A DNA stretch of 64,000 nucleotides from Absicoccus porci (GTDB lineage: Bacteria > Bacillota_I > Bacilli_A > Erysipelotrichales > Erysipelotrichaceae). Below are positions 7,754 through 16,693 of the stretch, piece after piece. The DNA is taken from positions 100,305 to 164,304 of the forward strand of contig NZ_RJQC01000004.1 of NCBI RefSeq assembly GCF_003725415.1, in the 5' to 3' direction. The notes beneath the pieces were generated by a model that was given only the letters and a program-made list of their open reading frames with translations, was not told where the DNA came from and did not search any database. The first letter of the stretch is position 1; each line of letters begins with the position of its first letter. The position numbers and the translations under genes are program-made.

Positions 7754-9096
7754 TGGAACAAGATTCTTTATCGGATTTTACCGTGGGCAACATCCCAAAG
7801 AAAATCTTAGCATTCATGTTGCCAGTGTTAGGAGCTTTGATTCTTCAAGCCGCCTATGGTGCAGTTGATTTATTGGTGGTTGGCCAATTTGGAACCACCG
7901 CTGGATTATCCGGTGTTTCTACCGGCTCACAAATATTGAATTTGATTACCCTGGTCGTAACGGGATCTTCCATGGCCGTTACGGTTTTGATCAGTCGGTA
8001 TTTAGGGGAAAACCGTGCCGATCGTATCAATCGCTTATTGGGAGCTGCCTTTACTTTGTATGGATTGGTTGCCATTATCTTGTTTATTTTGATGTTTTTT
8101 GGAGCCTTAACGATTACGTATTTGATGCAAGCACCAAAAGAAGCCGTTGATCTAACGGCTCAATATATTCGTATTTGTGGTTCAGGTATCTTTTTTATTG
8201 TGGCGTATAACTTATTAAGTGCGATCTTTCGTGGTTTAGGAGATAGTCGCTCCCCTTTGATCTTTGTTGGTATTGCCTGTATCATCAACATCATCGGTGA
8301 TTTATATTTTGTAGCTGTACTCCATATGAATGTAGCTGGTGCGGCCTTGGCTACCGTTTTAGCGCAAGCTGTCAGTGTTGTCTTTGCGATTGGTTTATTG
8401 AAACGGCGTGTTGCCGGCATTGAAGTAAAACGCAAAGATTTTGGCTTCAATGAAGAAACAGTCCATATCTTAAAAATTGGCATTCCTCTTGCCCTCCAAG
8501 ATTTATTGACCCAGATTTCGTTTGTGATCGTCTGTGCGTTTGTGAATAGTTTGGGATTAACCGCTTCTTCTGGATATGGCATTGCCTGCAAGATCATCAA
8601 CTTTGCGATGCTTTTACCAAGTGCTTTGATGCAATCGAATGCTGCCTTTGTTTCGATGAATGTTGGTGCCAAAAAAGAAGATCGAGCCAGTCAAGGAACG
8701 AAAATATCCATTGCGATTGGCTTGGTATTTGGTTGTTTGGTTTTCTTATGTGTCTGGTTTTTTGGCGATAAAATGTGTGCGCTTTTCACCAAAGAAGCCA
8801 TCGTCACAAAAGCCGCTTTTGAATACTTACGTGGGTTCTCGTTTGAAACAGTTGTTACGGCTATCCTGTTTTCATTACTTGGCTATTTCAATGGCCATGA
8901 ACGAACCCTTTGGACCATGACCCAAGGCATTCTTCAAACCTTTCTGGTACGAATTCCTTTTGCTTATTTCATGACCATTCAACAAGCTGGATTATTTATG
9001 ATTGGTTTGGCTTCTCCATTGGCTACTACATTTGGAGTCCTATTGAATCTTGTCTATTTATTTCGATTTCGAAAACAAATTTCACTTACAAAATAA
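7753..9096 (+). CDS. MATE family efflux transporter
   Basis: A 447-residue membrane protein with about 12 hydrophobic segments and two repeated halves, as in MATE exporters that use Na+ or H+ to expel cationic drugs or metabolites. Typical segments are AAYGAVDLLVVGQFGT at ~34-49 and GLGDSRSPLIFVGI at ~168-181; the second half has the counterpart SALMQSNAAFVSMNVGAK. It is co-translated with the MarR regulator upstream and ends before a strong bidirectional terminator. The substrate cannot be deduced. Confidence 0.92.
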   Translation: MEQDSLSDFTVGNIPKKILAFMLPVLGALILQAAYGAVDLLVVGQFGTTAGLSGVSTGSQILNLITLVVTGSSMAVTVLISRYLGENRADRINRLLGAAFTLYGLVAIILFILMFFGALTITYLMQAPKEAVDLTAQYIRICGSGIFFIVAYNLLSAIFRGLGDSRSPLIFVGIACIINIIGDLYFVAVLHMNVAGAALATVLAQAVSVVFAIGLLKRRVAGIEVKRKDFGFNEETVHILKIGIPLALQDLLTQISFVIVCAFVNSLGLTASSGYGIACKIINFAMLLPSALMQSNAAFVSMNVGAKKEDRASQGTKISIAIGLVFGCLVFLCVWFFGDKMCALFTKEAIVTKAAFEYLRGFSFETVVTAILFSLLGYFNGHERTLWTMTQGILQTFLVRIPFAYFMTIQQAGLFMIGLASPLATTFGVLLNLVYLFRFRKQISLTK

Positions 9097-9141
9097 GTAC
9101 TTCAATTTTTTCGATTTTCAGTATACTTATAGTTATGATCT

Positions 9142-9178
9142 AAAAAGACCGATGGTATCCAAACCATCGGCCTTTTTG
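9142..9178. terminator. Bidirectional terminator between MATE and the PLP enzyme
   Basis: GACCGATGGT-atccaa-ACCATCGGCC hairpin (9147-9172) with an A-run before and a T-run after, so it can stop transcription from both converging genes. Confidence 0.85.
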
Positions 9179-9194
9179 ATTTAAACACCAATTT

Positions 9195-10388
9195 CTATAA
9201 CCCTATCGCATGGAAGGCTTGATTGAGATCCTGTATGATATCTTGTGGATCTTCCAAACCGACACTAAAGCGAATAAATCCCTTGTGAAATTGAGATGGA
9301 TACAAATCTATACGTTCATCATAACTTGGTTGTGGGAAGATCAAACTTTCATCATGTCCCAATGACACCGCAAAGGTAACCACTTTTAAATGAGCACAAA
9401 ACTTTTCAACGGTTTTATCATCGGCTTCGACGCCAAACGAGATGACTCCACCAAATCCTTTCATTTGCCGCTTGGCCAAGTCATGATGCGGATGCGATTC
9501 CAAGCCAGGATAGGACACAAACGTCACATGTTTTCTTTGTTCTAACCATTGGGCAATTTCTAAGGAAGACTGATTGATCCGTTCCATCCGTAATGGAAAG
9601 GTAACGGCTCCTCGAAAGATCTGCCAAGCATTAAATGGACTAATGACCGAACCCACATTGACTTGGGCTTCATAACGAATCCGATCCATAGTTTCCAAAT
9701 CATTGGAAAGGATGGCACCTCCTTGGGCATCTCCATGCCCATTGATAAATTTGGTCAAAGCATCGACCACAAAATCAGCACCGAGTTCCAAGAGTCGTTG
9801 ATTGAAAGGGGAGGCAAAGGTATTGTCCACCGACAAAACCGCACCATTTTCATGGGCCATTTTCGCAATCTCGGCAATATCACTGATACCCACCGTGGGA
9901 TTATCGGGGGTTTCAATATGTACCAATCTTGTATTTGGGGTAATCGCTTTTTTGACCTCTTCTAGATTGGTCATATCAACCATAACGGTCTCTACCCCAA
10001 ATTTCTTATTGAACAATTCATGGAATAGCCGATACACAGCCATATAACTGACTTTTGGATAAACCACACGATCGCCGGTTTTTAATAAGGTCCAAAATAA
10101 CGCATGCAAAGCGGCCACTCCACTCGCAAAAACTATGGCATCATCGGCATGGTATAAGGCAGCTACTTTTTCTTCCAACCAATGTTGGTTGGGATTGCCA
10201 TTGCGTGAATACATCAAAAGATCTGTCGAAGAATAATTCACTTGCGATAGATCATCGGGTAATTTATAACTATTGGCCATATGAAGGGGTCGACGTACGG
10301 CTCCGGTCCCTTCATCATAATCTGTTCCCGTATGAACGGCTTGGGTGTAAATATCATATCCTTTAAATTTATTTTGTTTCTTTGCAAT
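9195..10388 (-). CDS. Cys/Met metabolism PLP-dependent enzyme (cystathionine gamma-synthase/lyase-like), probable AUU start
   Basis: Fold-type I PLP enzyme of trans-sulfuration. PLP lysine lies in VVDALTKFINGHGD; other family segments are SRNGNPNQHWLEEKVAALY and VDNTFASPF. The first ATG (10278-10280) has no ribosome binding site and would remove conserved sequence. The in-frame codons upstream encode AKKQNKFKGYDIYTQAVHTG and DEGTGAVRRPLH, the usual N-terminus of the family, and run back to ATT at 10386-10388, which has AAGGAG 6 bp before it. I therefore place the start at this ATT, giving 397 residues. Synthase, gamma-lyase or beta-lyase activity cannot be separated by eye. Confidence 0.82.
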   Translation of the reverse strand: MAKKQNKFKGYDIYTQAVHTGTDYDEGTGAVRRPLHMANSYKLPDDLSQVNYSSTDLLMYSRNGNPNQHWLEEKVAALYHADDAIVFASGVAALHALFWTLLKTGDRVVYPKVSYMAVYRLFHELFNKKFGVETVMVDMTNLEEVKKAITPNTRLVHIETPDNPTVGISDIAEIAKMAHENGAVLSVDNTFASPFNQRLLELGADFVVDALTKFINGHGDAQGGAILSNDLETMDRIRYEAQVNVGSVISPFNAWQIFRGAVTFPLRMERINQSSLEIAQWLEQRKHVTFVSYPGLESHPHHDLAKRQMKGFGGVISFGVEADDKTVEKFCAHLKVVTFAVSLGHDESLIFPQPSYDERIDLYPSQFHKGFIRFSVGLEDPQDIIQDLNQAFHAIGL

Positions 10389-10476
10389 CGTAAACTCCTT
10401 ATATATGTAAGAAAATTATAATGGTAGAAAGCCTCTTTTCATTCTATGGATTTATGATATCCACCTTATAAAGAAT

Positions 10477-10722
10477 CTATACCAAAATTTTTTTGGCATA
10501 AGAACAAGTCGCATCCACTTTCACATTTTGGTTTCTTGCTTCTTGTATGACTTGATTGACTAATTTTCGAGCAATCCCTTGTCCACCATAATTCGAATCG
10601 ACTTCGGTATGAACAATCGTCCAAATCGAATCATGGATGGTATATACACACTGCCCAATACACTTTTCTCCATCATAGGCAGCCGAACGATTCTTTTCGG
10701 GTTCAAATACAATTTTGATCAT
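10477..10722 (-). CDS. Small GNAT family N-acetyltransferase
   Basis: An 81-residue acetyltransferase of the compact COG2388/YjdJ-like type, starting at ATG 10720-10722 after a good Shine-Dalgarno (gaaggagt). The acetyl-CoA binding loop reads YGGQGIARKLV, and the C-terminus VDATCSYAKKIL matches the family ending. The upstream in-frame extension belongs to the end of pta and the terminator, so it is not part of this gene. Target unknown. It is 46 bp downstream of pta, beyond a terminator. Confidence 0.82.
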   Translation of the reverse strand: MIKIVFEPEKNRSAAYDGEKCIGQCVYTIHDSIWTIVHTEVDSNYGGQGIARKLVNQVIQEARNQNVKVDATCSYAKKILV

Positions 10723-10737
10723 ACTTACTCCTTCTAT

Positions 10738-10763
10738 TAAAAAGGAACCCGATCGGGTTCCTG
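10738..10763 (-). terminator. Terminator after pta
   Basis: Perfect hairpin GGAACCCGATCGGGTTCC (10744-10761) followed on the minus strand by TTTTTAA. It separates pta from the GNAT gene. Confidence 0.8.
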
Positions 10764-10768
10764 ATGCA

Positions 10769-11740
10769 TTAAATATTGAATGTTTCGTTAGCCGTAATGA
10801 TGGCGTTATTGTAAACTTCTTCCCATGTACATCCACGAGATAAGTCATTGATTGGTGCATTCAAACCTTGTAGTAAAGGTCCCATAGCGGTATATCCACC
10901 TAAACGAGCCGCAATCTTGTAACCAATATTTCCAGCCGAAATATTAGGGAAGATGAATGTATTGGCATGACCAGCTACTTTTGATTCTGGGAATTTCTTC
11001 TTAGCAACATCTGGATCTACCGCGCAGTCAAATTGCATTTCTCCATCCACTGGGAAGTCCAATGGCATTTCTTTTAATTTTGCCAAGCACTCCTGCATCT
11101 TGGTCACATCATCACCCTTAGCGGAACCATTGGTAGAGAATGACAACAACGCAACGACTGGATCTTTTCCAAAGTTCTTTGTCGAACGTGCAGTTTGAAG
11201 CGTAATGTCAACCAATTGACTTGCACTTGGATTGATGTTGATACCACAATCACCAAATACCAATTGACTGTCCCCTTTGATCAACAGGAAGCAACTTGAA
11301 ACGATCTTGTTACCAGGTGCACATTTGATCAATTGTAAAGCTGGACGAACCGTATCAGCCGTTGAATAAGTTGCTCCACCCAACAAGCCATCGGCTTTTT
11401 TCATCTTAACTAACATTGTTCCAAAATAGTTAGCTTGCAGCAACAATTTATGGGCTTTTTCTTCCGTTAATTTACCTTTACGAAGTTCCATCATCAAGTT
11501 GAACATTTCACCATTATCCGAATAGGTAGCTGGATCAATTTGTTCACAACCGGTTAGATCAAAACCATATTCTTTTGAAACTTTCGCAATTTCATCTTTA
11601 TTTCCTAATAATACAGGAACACAAATATCATCGGCTACTAAATGTTGAGCCGCTTCTTGAATTCGATAATCATTACCTTCTGTAAAAACTAAGCGAATCT
11701 TTTTTCCTTGTACTTTTTGTTTCAATTCATCAAGAATCAT
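10769..11740 (-). CDS. pta: Phosphate acetyltransferase
   Basis: Converts acetyl-CoA and phosphate to acetyl phosphate, the step before acetate kinase in acetate fermentation. The 323-residue short form lacks the N-terminal DRTGG/P-loop part found in enterobacterial Pta. Family segments include RIQEAAQHLV, ADGLLGGATYSTADTVRPALQ, FGDCGININPSASQL and NTFIFPNISAGNIGYKIAAR. Start ATG 11738-11740 follows gaggtaca; the upstream in-frame codons do not look like the family. It lies downstream of the PhoPR genes with an 88 bp gap, and is probably transcribed independently. Confidence 0.95.
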   Translation of the reverse strand: MILDELKQKVQGKKIRLVFTEGNDYRIQEAAQHLVADDICVPVLLGNKDEIAKVSKEYGFDLTGCEQIDPATYSDNGEMFNLMMELRKGKLTEEKAHKLLLQANYFGTMLVKMKKADGLLGGATYSTADTVRPALQLIKCAPGNKIVSSCFLLIKGDSQLVFGDCGININPSASQLVDITLQTARSTKNFGKDPVVALLSFSTNGSAKGDDVTKMQECLAKLKEMPLDFPVDGEMQFDCAVDPDVAKKKFPESKVAGHANTFIFPNISAGNIGYKIAARLGGYTAMGPLLQGLNAPINDLSRGCTWEEVYNNAIITANETFNI

Positions 11741-11828
11741 CGATATGTACCTCTTTTCTGTATCAAGTATAAAACATCTGATGCTGACTTTCCATAAAGA
11801 TATTATTTTCACAAATAAATGTAAGCGA

Positions 11829-13490
11829 TTAATCCTTTAGGAACCAAACCGTCATGGTCGTGCCTTGATTGGGCTTGGAATCCACGAAAAGTTTGGCATG
11901 TAACGTTTGTGCCGCATGCTTGACGATGGATAAACCCAAACCGGTACCACCTACCGCTTTGGAGTGCGATTTATCCACCCGATAGAAACGCTCAAAAATA
12001 CGGGCTTGATGTTCCAATGGAATACCAATGCCATCATCTTTGACTTTGAAGATCACGTTGTTTTCATCTTCATCGACGGTTACATCCACATGGCCACCGG
12101 GATGATTGTATTTGATCGCATTGTCACAAATATTATAGACAATGCTTTGCAGCAATTGCGGAATCGCATTGATTGTTTCATGTTTGCCATGTAACGCTAA
12201 TTGCACCTGAGCACCTTGGGCTTTATCCGCTAAACTATCCAACATTTGTTGGGTGAATGTATATAAATCAATTTCTTCATACTGCATATCGGTCGTACCT
12301 TCATCCAAATGGGATAATTTGATGATATCTTCCACCAAGGCAATCATACGTTGGGCTTCGCGATAAATCTCATGCACAAATTTCGCTTGATCTTCGGGTT
12401 TGACCATACCACTTTGCAACAATTCGGCACAACCAGAAATCGTATGTAACGGTGTTTTCAATTCATGCGAAACATTCGCCGTAAATTCACGACGTAATTT
12501 TTCGGCTTGTTTTTTTTCCGTTACATTCAACATCAATAAAGCCATACCGGAAACGCGTTGATGATAAAAGATGGGACTCGCAATCAATTGATAATCTTCC
12601 CGATTGATGGGATATACAATTTCAGATTGTTGGCCTTCGCGACATTGATCCAATAATTCATTGAGTTCCAACGAGCGATTAACCGTTAAAATATCCTTGC
12701 CAATACTGGCTGAAGTTCCACCCAATAATTGTTTGGCTTTGCGATTGATCGATAAAATGATACCTTCCCGATTTAACAGGATCAAACCTTCATTCATATT
12801 GTTCGTAACGGCATCAAATTCTTCTTCTTTTTGATGTAGTTTTCGTGATTGGGCTTTTAATTCCACTTGCTGTTGATCAATTCGGGTTAAAAATGGCGTT
12901 AATTCTTCATAGTGATCATTGACCAAGGGATTGTCCAGATCGGTATTGTTTAATGGTTCAACGATGCGATTGGATACCCGTCTAGCCAAGAAAAGGGATA
13001 ATAAAATGATCAAGATCAATATGCCAAAGATAGGTTGCATCATCGTAAAGGCCAAACTCCAAACGGTATTTTGATCACACGATAGTCGCAATACCGTGCC
13101 ATCGTCTAATTTCAAGGCATAATATAACGATTGATGCATGATCGTATTCGAACGTCGATTGGCTTGGCCAATGCCCTTCTTTAAAGCTTGTTTGACCTCG
13201 GTTCGATTGGCATGATTATCCATCGTTTTCGCATCTTCTTGATTGTCATACAAAACCGTTCCATCACTATCGATCCAGGTGATCCGATAATCGGTGGTCT
13301 TGCGCATATGCTTAAAATACGTCATGCCCTCATCATTGACCGCTTTGGAAGCCAATTCTGTTTGTACAGCCAATTGTTGCATCTCTTCTGATGTAAAATA
13401 ATTATAAAGGCGCCCCATGATCAACGTAAAAACGGCCACAAGGACCGCAAACGCAACGACACAGATGGAACGAAAAATCTGTTTTCTCAT
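11829..13490 (-). CDS. phoR: PhoR-like sensor histidine kinase
   Basis: Membrane histidine kinase of about 553 residues. Helices are at ~8-27 and ~148-168, with an extracytoplasmic segment between, then a PAS-like region (~225-330), the H-box FTANVSHELKTPLH (phospho-His at ~342), and an ATPase domain with NICDNAIKYN, KDDGIGIP and GGTGLGLSIVKHA. Its start overlaps the response regulator stop (ATGA). With PhoU and an OmpR-type regulator in the same operon, phosphate-responsive signalling is likely; the stimulus is inferred from context. Confidence 0.9.
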   Translation of the reverse strand: MRKQIFRSICVVAFAVLVAVFTLIMGRLYNYFTSEEMQQLAVQTELASKAVNDEGMTYFKHMRKTTDYRITWIDSDGTVLYDNQEDAKTMDNHANRTEVKQALKKGIGQANRRSNTIMHQSLYYALKLDDGTVLRLSCDQNTVWSLAFTMMQPIFGILILIILLSLFLARRVSNRIVEPLNNTDLDNPLVNDHYEELTPFLTRIDQQQVELKAQSRKLHQKEEEFDAVTNNMNEGLILLNREGIILSINRKAKQLLGGTSASIGKDILTVNRSLELNELLDQCREGQQSEIVYPINREDYQLIASPIFYHQRVSGMALLMLNVTEKKQAEKLRREFTANVSHELKTPLHTISGCAELLQSGMVKPEDQAKFVHEIYREAQRMIALVEDIIKLSHLDEGTTDMQYEEIDLYTFTQQMLDSLADKAQGAQVQLALHGKHETINAIPQLLQSIVYNICDNAIKYNHPGGHVDVTVDEDENNVIFKVKDDGIGIPLEHQARIFERFYRVDKSHSKAVGGTGLGLSIVKHAAQTLHAKLFVDSKPNQGTTMTVWFLKD

Positions 13491-14161
13491 TGAGGAATCT
13501 CCATCCGATACCCAACCCCACGTACGGTACGAATGTAAGAGCCACAATCTTGCAGCTTCGTACGCAAGGTGCCGACATGTACATCCACGGTCCTGGTCTC
13601 ACCGAAATAATCCGATTCCCAGATATTGGATAATAACTGTTCTCTGGTAAAGACACGATTGATATTTTCCATAAACAAGCGCAACAATTCATATTCTTTC
13701 AAAGTCAATTGCACCCGTTGGCCATGGACTTTCACAATATGCGCCCCCAGATCCAGCTCCAAGTCACCAGCCTGCAAGACCATTTGTTCCGGATCAGGTT
13801 TGGTCCGTCGCAAAACGGCTTTGACACGAGAAACCATTTCCATCATGCCAAAAGGTTTGGCCAAATAATCATCGGCACCCAGATCCAAGCCAATGACCTT
13901 ATCGTATTCGGTTCCTTTGGCTGAAGCCATGATGACCGGAATATCTTTCATTTCTGGGTCTTTTTTCATCTTCTTTAAAATTTCGATGCCATCCATATCG
14001 GGCAACATAATATCTAACATCACCAAATCGGGATGATTCATCAACATCGCTTGAAAGTAGGATTTGCCATTTTCAAATCCTTTGACTTCGAAGCCACTGG
14101 CCTCCAAAGTATACATCATCATATTACGAATGCTTTCATCATCTTCTACTAAATAAATCAT
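13487..14161 (-). CDS. phoP: OmpR-family response regulator, PhoP/PhoB-like
   Basis: A 224-residue regulator. The receiver domain has acidic residues E6/D7/D8, phospho-Asp D50 in VMLDIMLPDMDG and K102 in LAKPFG. The winged-helix output domain includes LTLKEYELLRLFMENINRVFTREQLL and the ending RTVRGVGYRME. It overlaps both neighbours by 4 bp, giving a phoU-phoP-phoR unit. It would bind phosphate-regulon promoters after phosphorylation by the adjacent kinase. Confidence 0.92.
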   Translation of the reverse strand: MIYLVEDDESIRNMMMYTLEASGFEVKGFENGKSYFQAMLMNHPDLVMLDIMLPDMDGIEILKKMKKDPEMKDIPVIMASAKGTEYDKVIGLDLGADDYLAKPFGMMEMVSRVKAVLRRTKPDPEQMVLQAGDLELDLGAHIVKVHGQRVQLTLKEYELLRLFMENINRVFTREQLLSNIWESDYFGETRTVDVHVGTLRTKLQDCGSYIRTVRGVGYRMEIPQ

Positions 14162-14784
14162 GCACGTTCCTCTCTCTTTGTATCTATTAAATCTTGCGCC
14201 ATATGACTGGCATGATCACCAATGCGTTCAAAATATTTCGCAATCATAAAAATATCCAAGGCATCTTCACTATCGATAGTCTGTTTCTGTAACCGTTGTA
14301 CCATCGATTCTTTGATCTTCACAAAACAAGCATCGACAATATCATCATAGTTCACGACCGATCTAGCCAATGGAATATCCTGATTCACAAACGCATCGAT
14401 ACAATGACTCACCATATAAATGGTCGACAAGGCCATATCTTCTAGATCATTGGTTTTTAGATGACTCGATGCCATGATTTCTACAATATCCAGAGCATGA
14501 TCGGCCATTCGGCGAATATTGCGTGCCATACTTTGGGCTTCATGGATTTGTTTCAAATCACTGGCCACAGGTTGTTGCGAAAGAATCAATCGCATACACC
14601 TCTGTTCAATATCTTCTTCTTTTTCTTTCATTTGTTTGGCTTGTTGCGTCATCGTTAACGCAAAACTCGTATCCCCGGTTGGTAAGACATGCGCTGCCTT
14701 AGCCAACATGGTCTCACATAAAGATCCCATTAAAACCAAATCTCGATATAAACTTTGTAGTTGATGGTCCAATTGTACGCGCAT
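14158..14784 (-). CDS. phoU: PhoU-like phosphate signalling protein
   Basis: A 208-residue all-helical protein made of two PhoU three-helix repeats. Each carries a variant of the metal-binding pattern: EDIEQRCMRLI near 57-67 and the ARNIRRMADHALDIVEI and AKYFERIGDHASHMAQD segments that characterise PhoU. PhoU normally restrains PhoR through the Pst transporter. No pst genes lie in this window, so either they are elsewhere or this module responds to another phosphate carrier. Confidence 0.9.
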   Translation of the reverse strand: MRVQLDHQLQSLYRDLVLMGSLCETMLAKAAHVLPTGDTSFALTMTQQAKQMKEKEEDIEQRCMRLILSQQPVASDLKQIHEAQSMARNIRRMADHALDIVEIMASSHLKTNDLEDMALSTIYMVSHCIDAFVNQDIPLARSVVNYDDIVDACFVKIKESMVQRLQKQTIDSEDALDIFMIAKYFERIGDHASHMAQDLIDTKREERA

Positions 14785-14810
14785 AGATTTTCCCTCTTTG
14801 GCTCAGTGTA

Positions 14811-15989
14811 TCATTTGTTTGTAAAAGCTTTGTAAAAATCACCAATGAAATATAAAGAACCACATACTAATGTATGATCTTTGGTATTTTGGAGTTCTAC
14901 CATCAATTGTTTTTCATTGATGATCGGATAATTTAAGGTTTGTAGATCATACAAACGTGCTGTATCCATCGATACCAAAGTAATCGGACAATGTAAGGTT
15001 TCTAATACATTCAACATCTCTTTGGCTTTTTTATCTTTTAAGACCGAAAAATAAATGTGACCATCAAAATGTCCCAACGAATCCACCAATGCTTCAATGC
15101 CTTCTTTATTATGAGCTCCATCCAAAATGATCAATGGATCTTTGCGTGCAATGGTAAATCGTCCGGCCCAATGAAAATGGTCAATCACTGATTGGACACA
15201 ATCTGGTTTTAAGGTATAGCCCAAATAATTCAAACCTTCTAAGGCAAGAGATAGATTATAGATTTGGTATTTGGGTGGATGCAAGACATAGGTATGATCC
15301 TGCCATTCAAAGATGACTTGATGATCGTCGGTTTCTTTAAAAGGAATTTCCACAAAACCAAGTAAGGTACCCATATAGCCAGCCACTTGTTCCATGACCT
15401 TTTTGGCATTGGGTTTGGTTTCCGTAGTTAGAGCGACATATCCCGGTTTAAAAATACCGGCTTTTTCATAACTGATCTGTTCGATGGTATCACCTAAGAT
15501 GGCACAGTGTTCCAAGCCGACATTGGTGATCATCACTAAATTATAATCGAGGGCTGTTGTAGCATCCAAACGACCGCCTAAACCCACTTCGATCAAAGCG
15601 ATGTCGACTTTCTGTTCGAGAAAATAGGCCATGGCCATCCATAAATCAATCTCAAACATGGTCAAATTTTCTTTTTCAAAGAAGGCTTCGTATTGTTGGT
15701 AAATGCGCATCCAATCGTTTTCACTAATCATTGTTTTTCCAATACGGATGCGTTCGCGATGCGTAACCAGATGTGGCGAAGTAAAGATGCCTGTCTTGAC
15801 ACCTTGATATGACAACAACTGATTCATCCAAGCTACGGTCGATCCCTTTCCATTGGTCCCGCCCACTTGAATCTTCGGTAATTGCGTATGATCTGGCAGT
15901 TGTTCATTTAACCATTGACGATATTGATTCAAATCATGATTCAATCCTTTTTTTGTTTCGATATATTGTATTGTTGCTTTATAATCCAT
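14811..15989 (-). CDS. folC: Bifunctional folylpolyglutamate synthase/dihydrofolate synthase
   Basis: Adds glutamate to folates and joins glutamate to dihydropteroate. A Mur-ligase fold protein of 392 residues with the ATP loop VGGTNGKGST (about 42-51), then TSPHLVTHRERIRI, EVGLGGRLDATTALD, NVGLEHCAILGDTIEQI, and in the C-terminal domain ILDGAHNKEG. No other folate genes are nearby. It is divergent from the uracil-DNA glycosylase gene with only 32 bp between starts, so the two promoters overlap. Confidence 0.94.
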   Translation of the reverse strand: MDYKATIQYIETKKGLNHDLNQYRQWLNEQLPDHTQLPKIQVGGTNGKGSTVAWMNQLLSYQGVKTGIFTSPHLVTHRERIRIGKTMISENDWMRIYQQYEAFFEKENLTMFEIDLWMAMAYFLEQKVDIALIEVGLGGRLDATTALDYNLVMITNVGLEHCAILGDTIEQISYEKAGIFKPGYVALTTETKPNAKKVMEQVAGYMGTLLGFVEIPFKETDDHQVIFEWQDHTYVLHPPKYQIYNLSLALEGLNYLGYTLKPDCVQSVIDHFHWAGRFTIARKDPLIILDGAHNKEGIEALVDSLGHFDGHIYFSVLKDKKAKEMLNVLETLHCPITLVSMDTARLYDLQTLNYPIINEKQLMVELQNTKDHTLVCGSLYFIGDFYKAFTNK

Positions 15990-16021
15990 GGTGTTATTAT
16001 AACATGTATTGGAGGTCTTCT

Positions 16022-16693
16022 ATGAAAATGAATAACGATTGGCAAGCTTTATTTGATCAAGAAATTCAAAAAGACTATTTGAAGAAAATTGACTACTTTC
16101 TTGCCCGCGAATATAAAACCAAGCACATCTATCCAGCTGCACCGAATATCTTCCACGCCTTTCAAATGACATCCTTAGAAAATACGAAAGTTGTGATCGT
16201 GGGACAAGATCCCTATCATGGTCCCGGACAAGCTCAAGGCTTTAGTTTTAGTGTGCCTGCCAATTTTCGTTTGCCCCCTTCCCTACAAAACATTTATAAG
16301 GAATTAGAAATGGAATATGGCCACCCCATCCATCGAAGTGGTGATTTGAGTGATTGGGCCCATCAAGGCGTCTTACTTCTCAATACCATTTTGACAGTGG
16401 AAGAAGGTAAGCCCCTTTCGCATCAAAATATTGGTTGGCAAAACTTCACCAACGAGGCCATTTCTTGGATCAATAAAAAAGAAGGCCCGGTCGCCTTCTT
16501 ATTATGGGGTGCTAAAGCCAAAAGTGTATTGCCTCTTTTGACTAACCCCGATCATTTGATTTTGATGAGTCCTCATCCAAGTCCATTCAGTGCCAATCGT
16601 GGTTTTTTCGGCAACAATCATTTTAAATTAGCCAATGAATATTTAATATCCCATGGTCAAACACCAATTGATTGGACCCGGTCCAACGTATAA
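16022..16693 (+). CDS. ung: Uracil-DNA glycosylase, family 1
   Basis: Removes uracil from DNA to start base excision repair. The start is ATG 16022 with ggaggt 5 bp upstream; an in-frame extension reaching further upstream overlaps folC and is spurious. The 223-residue protein has the catalytic motif GQDPYHGPGQAQG (D63), SLQNIYKEL, LLLNTILTVEEGKP and the uracil-specific HPSPFSANRGFFG near 187-199. It converges with uvrB, whose stop codon abuts its own, so two repair genes meet tail to tail without a separate terminator. Confidence 0.96.
   Translation: MKMNNDWQALFDQEIQKDYLKKIDYFLAREYKTKHIYPAAPNIFHAFQMTSLENTKVVIVGQDPYHGPGQAQGFSFSVPANFRLPPSLQNIYKELEMEYGHPIHRSGDLSDWAHQGVLLLNTILTVEEGKPLSHQNIGWQNFTNEAISWINKKEGPVAFLLWGAKAKSVLPLLTNPDHLILMSPHPSPFSANRGFFGNNHFKLANEYLISHGQTPIDWTRSNV

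Noticed and set aside
8160..8672. 170-codon open frame antisense to the MATE gene
   Set aside because: Mirror of the hydrophobic MATE coding bias; no start signal.
15809..16021. N-terminal extension of the uracil-DNA glycosylase frame
   Set aside because: Extends into folC on the other strand; the ATG at 16022 has a perfect ribosome site.
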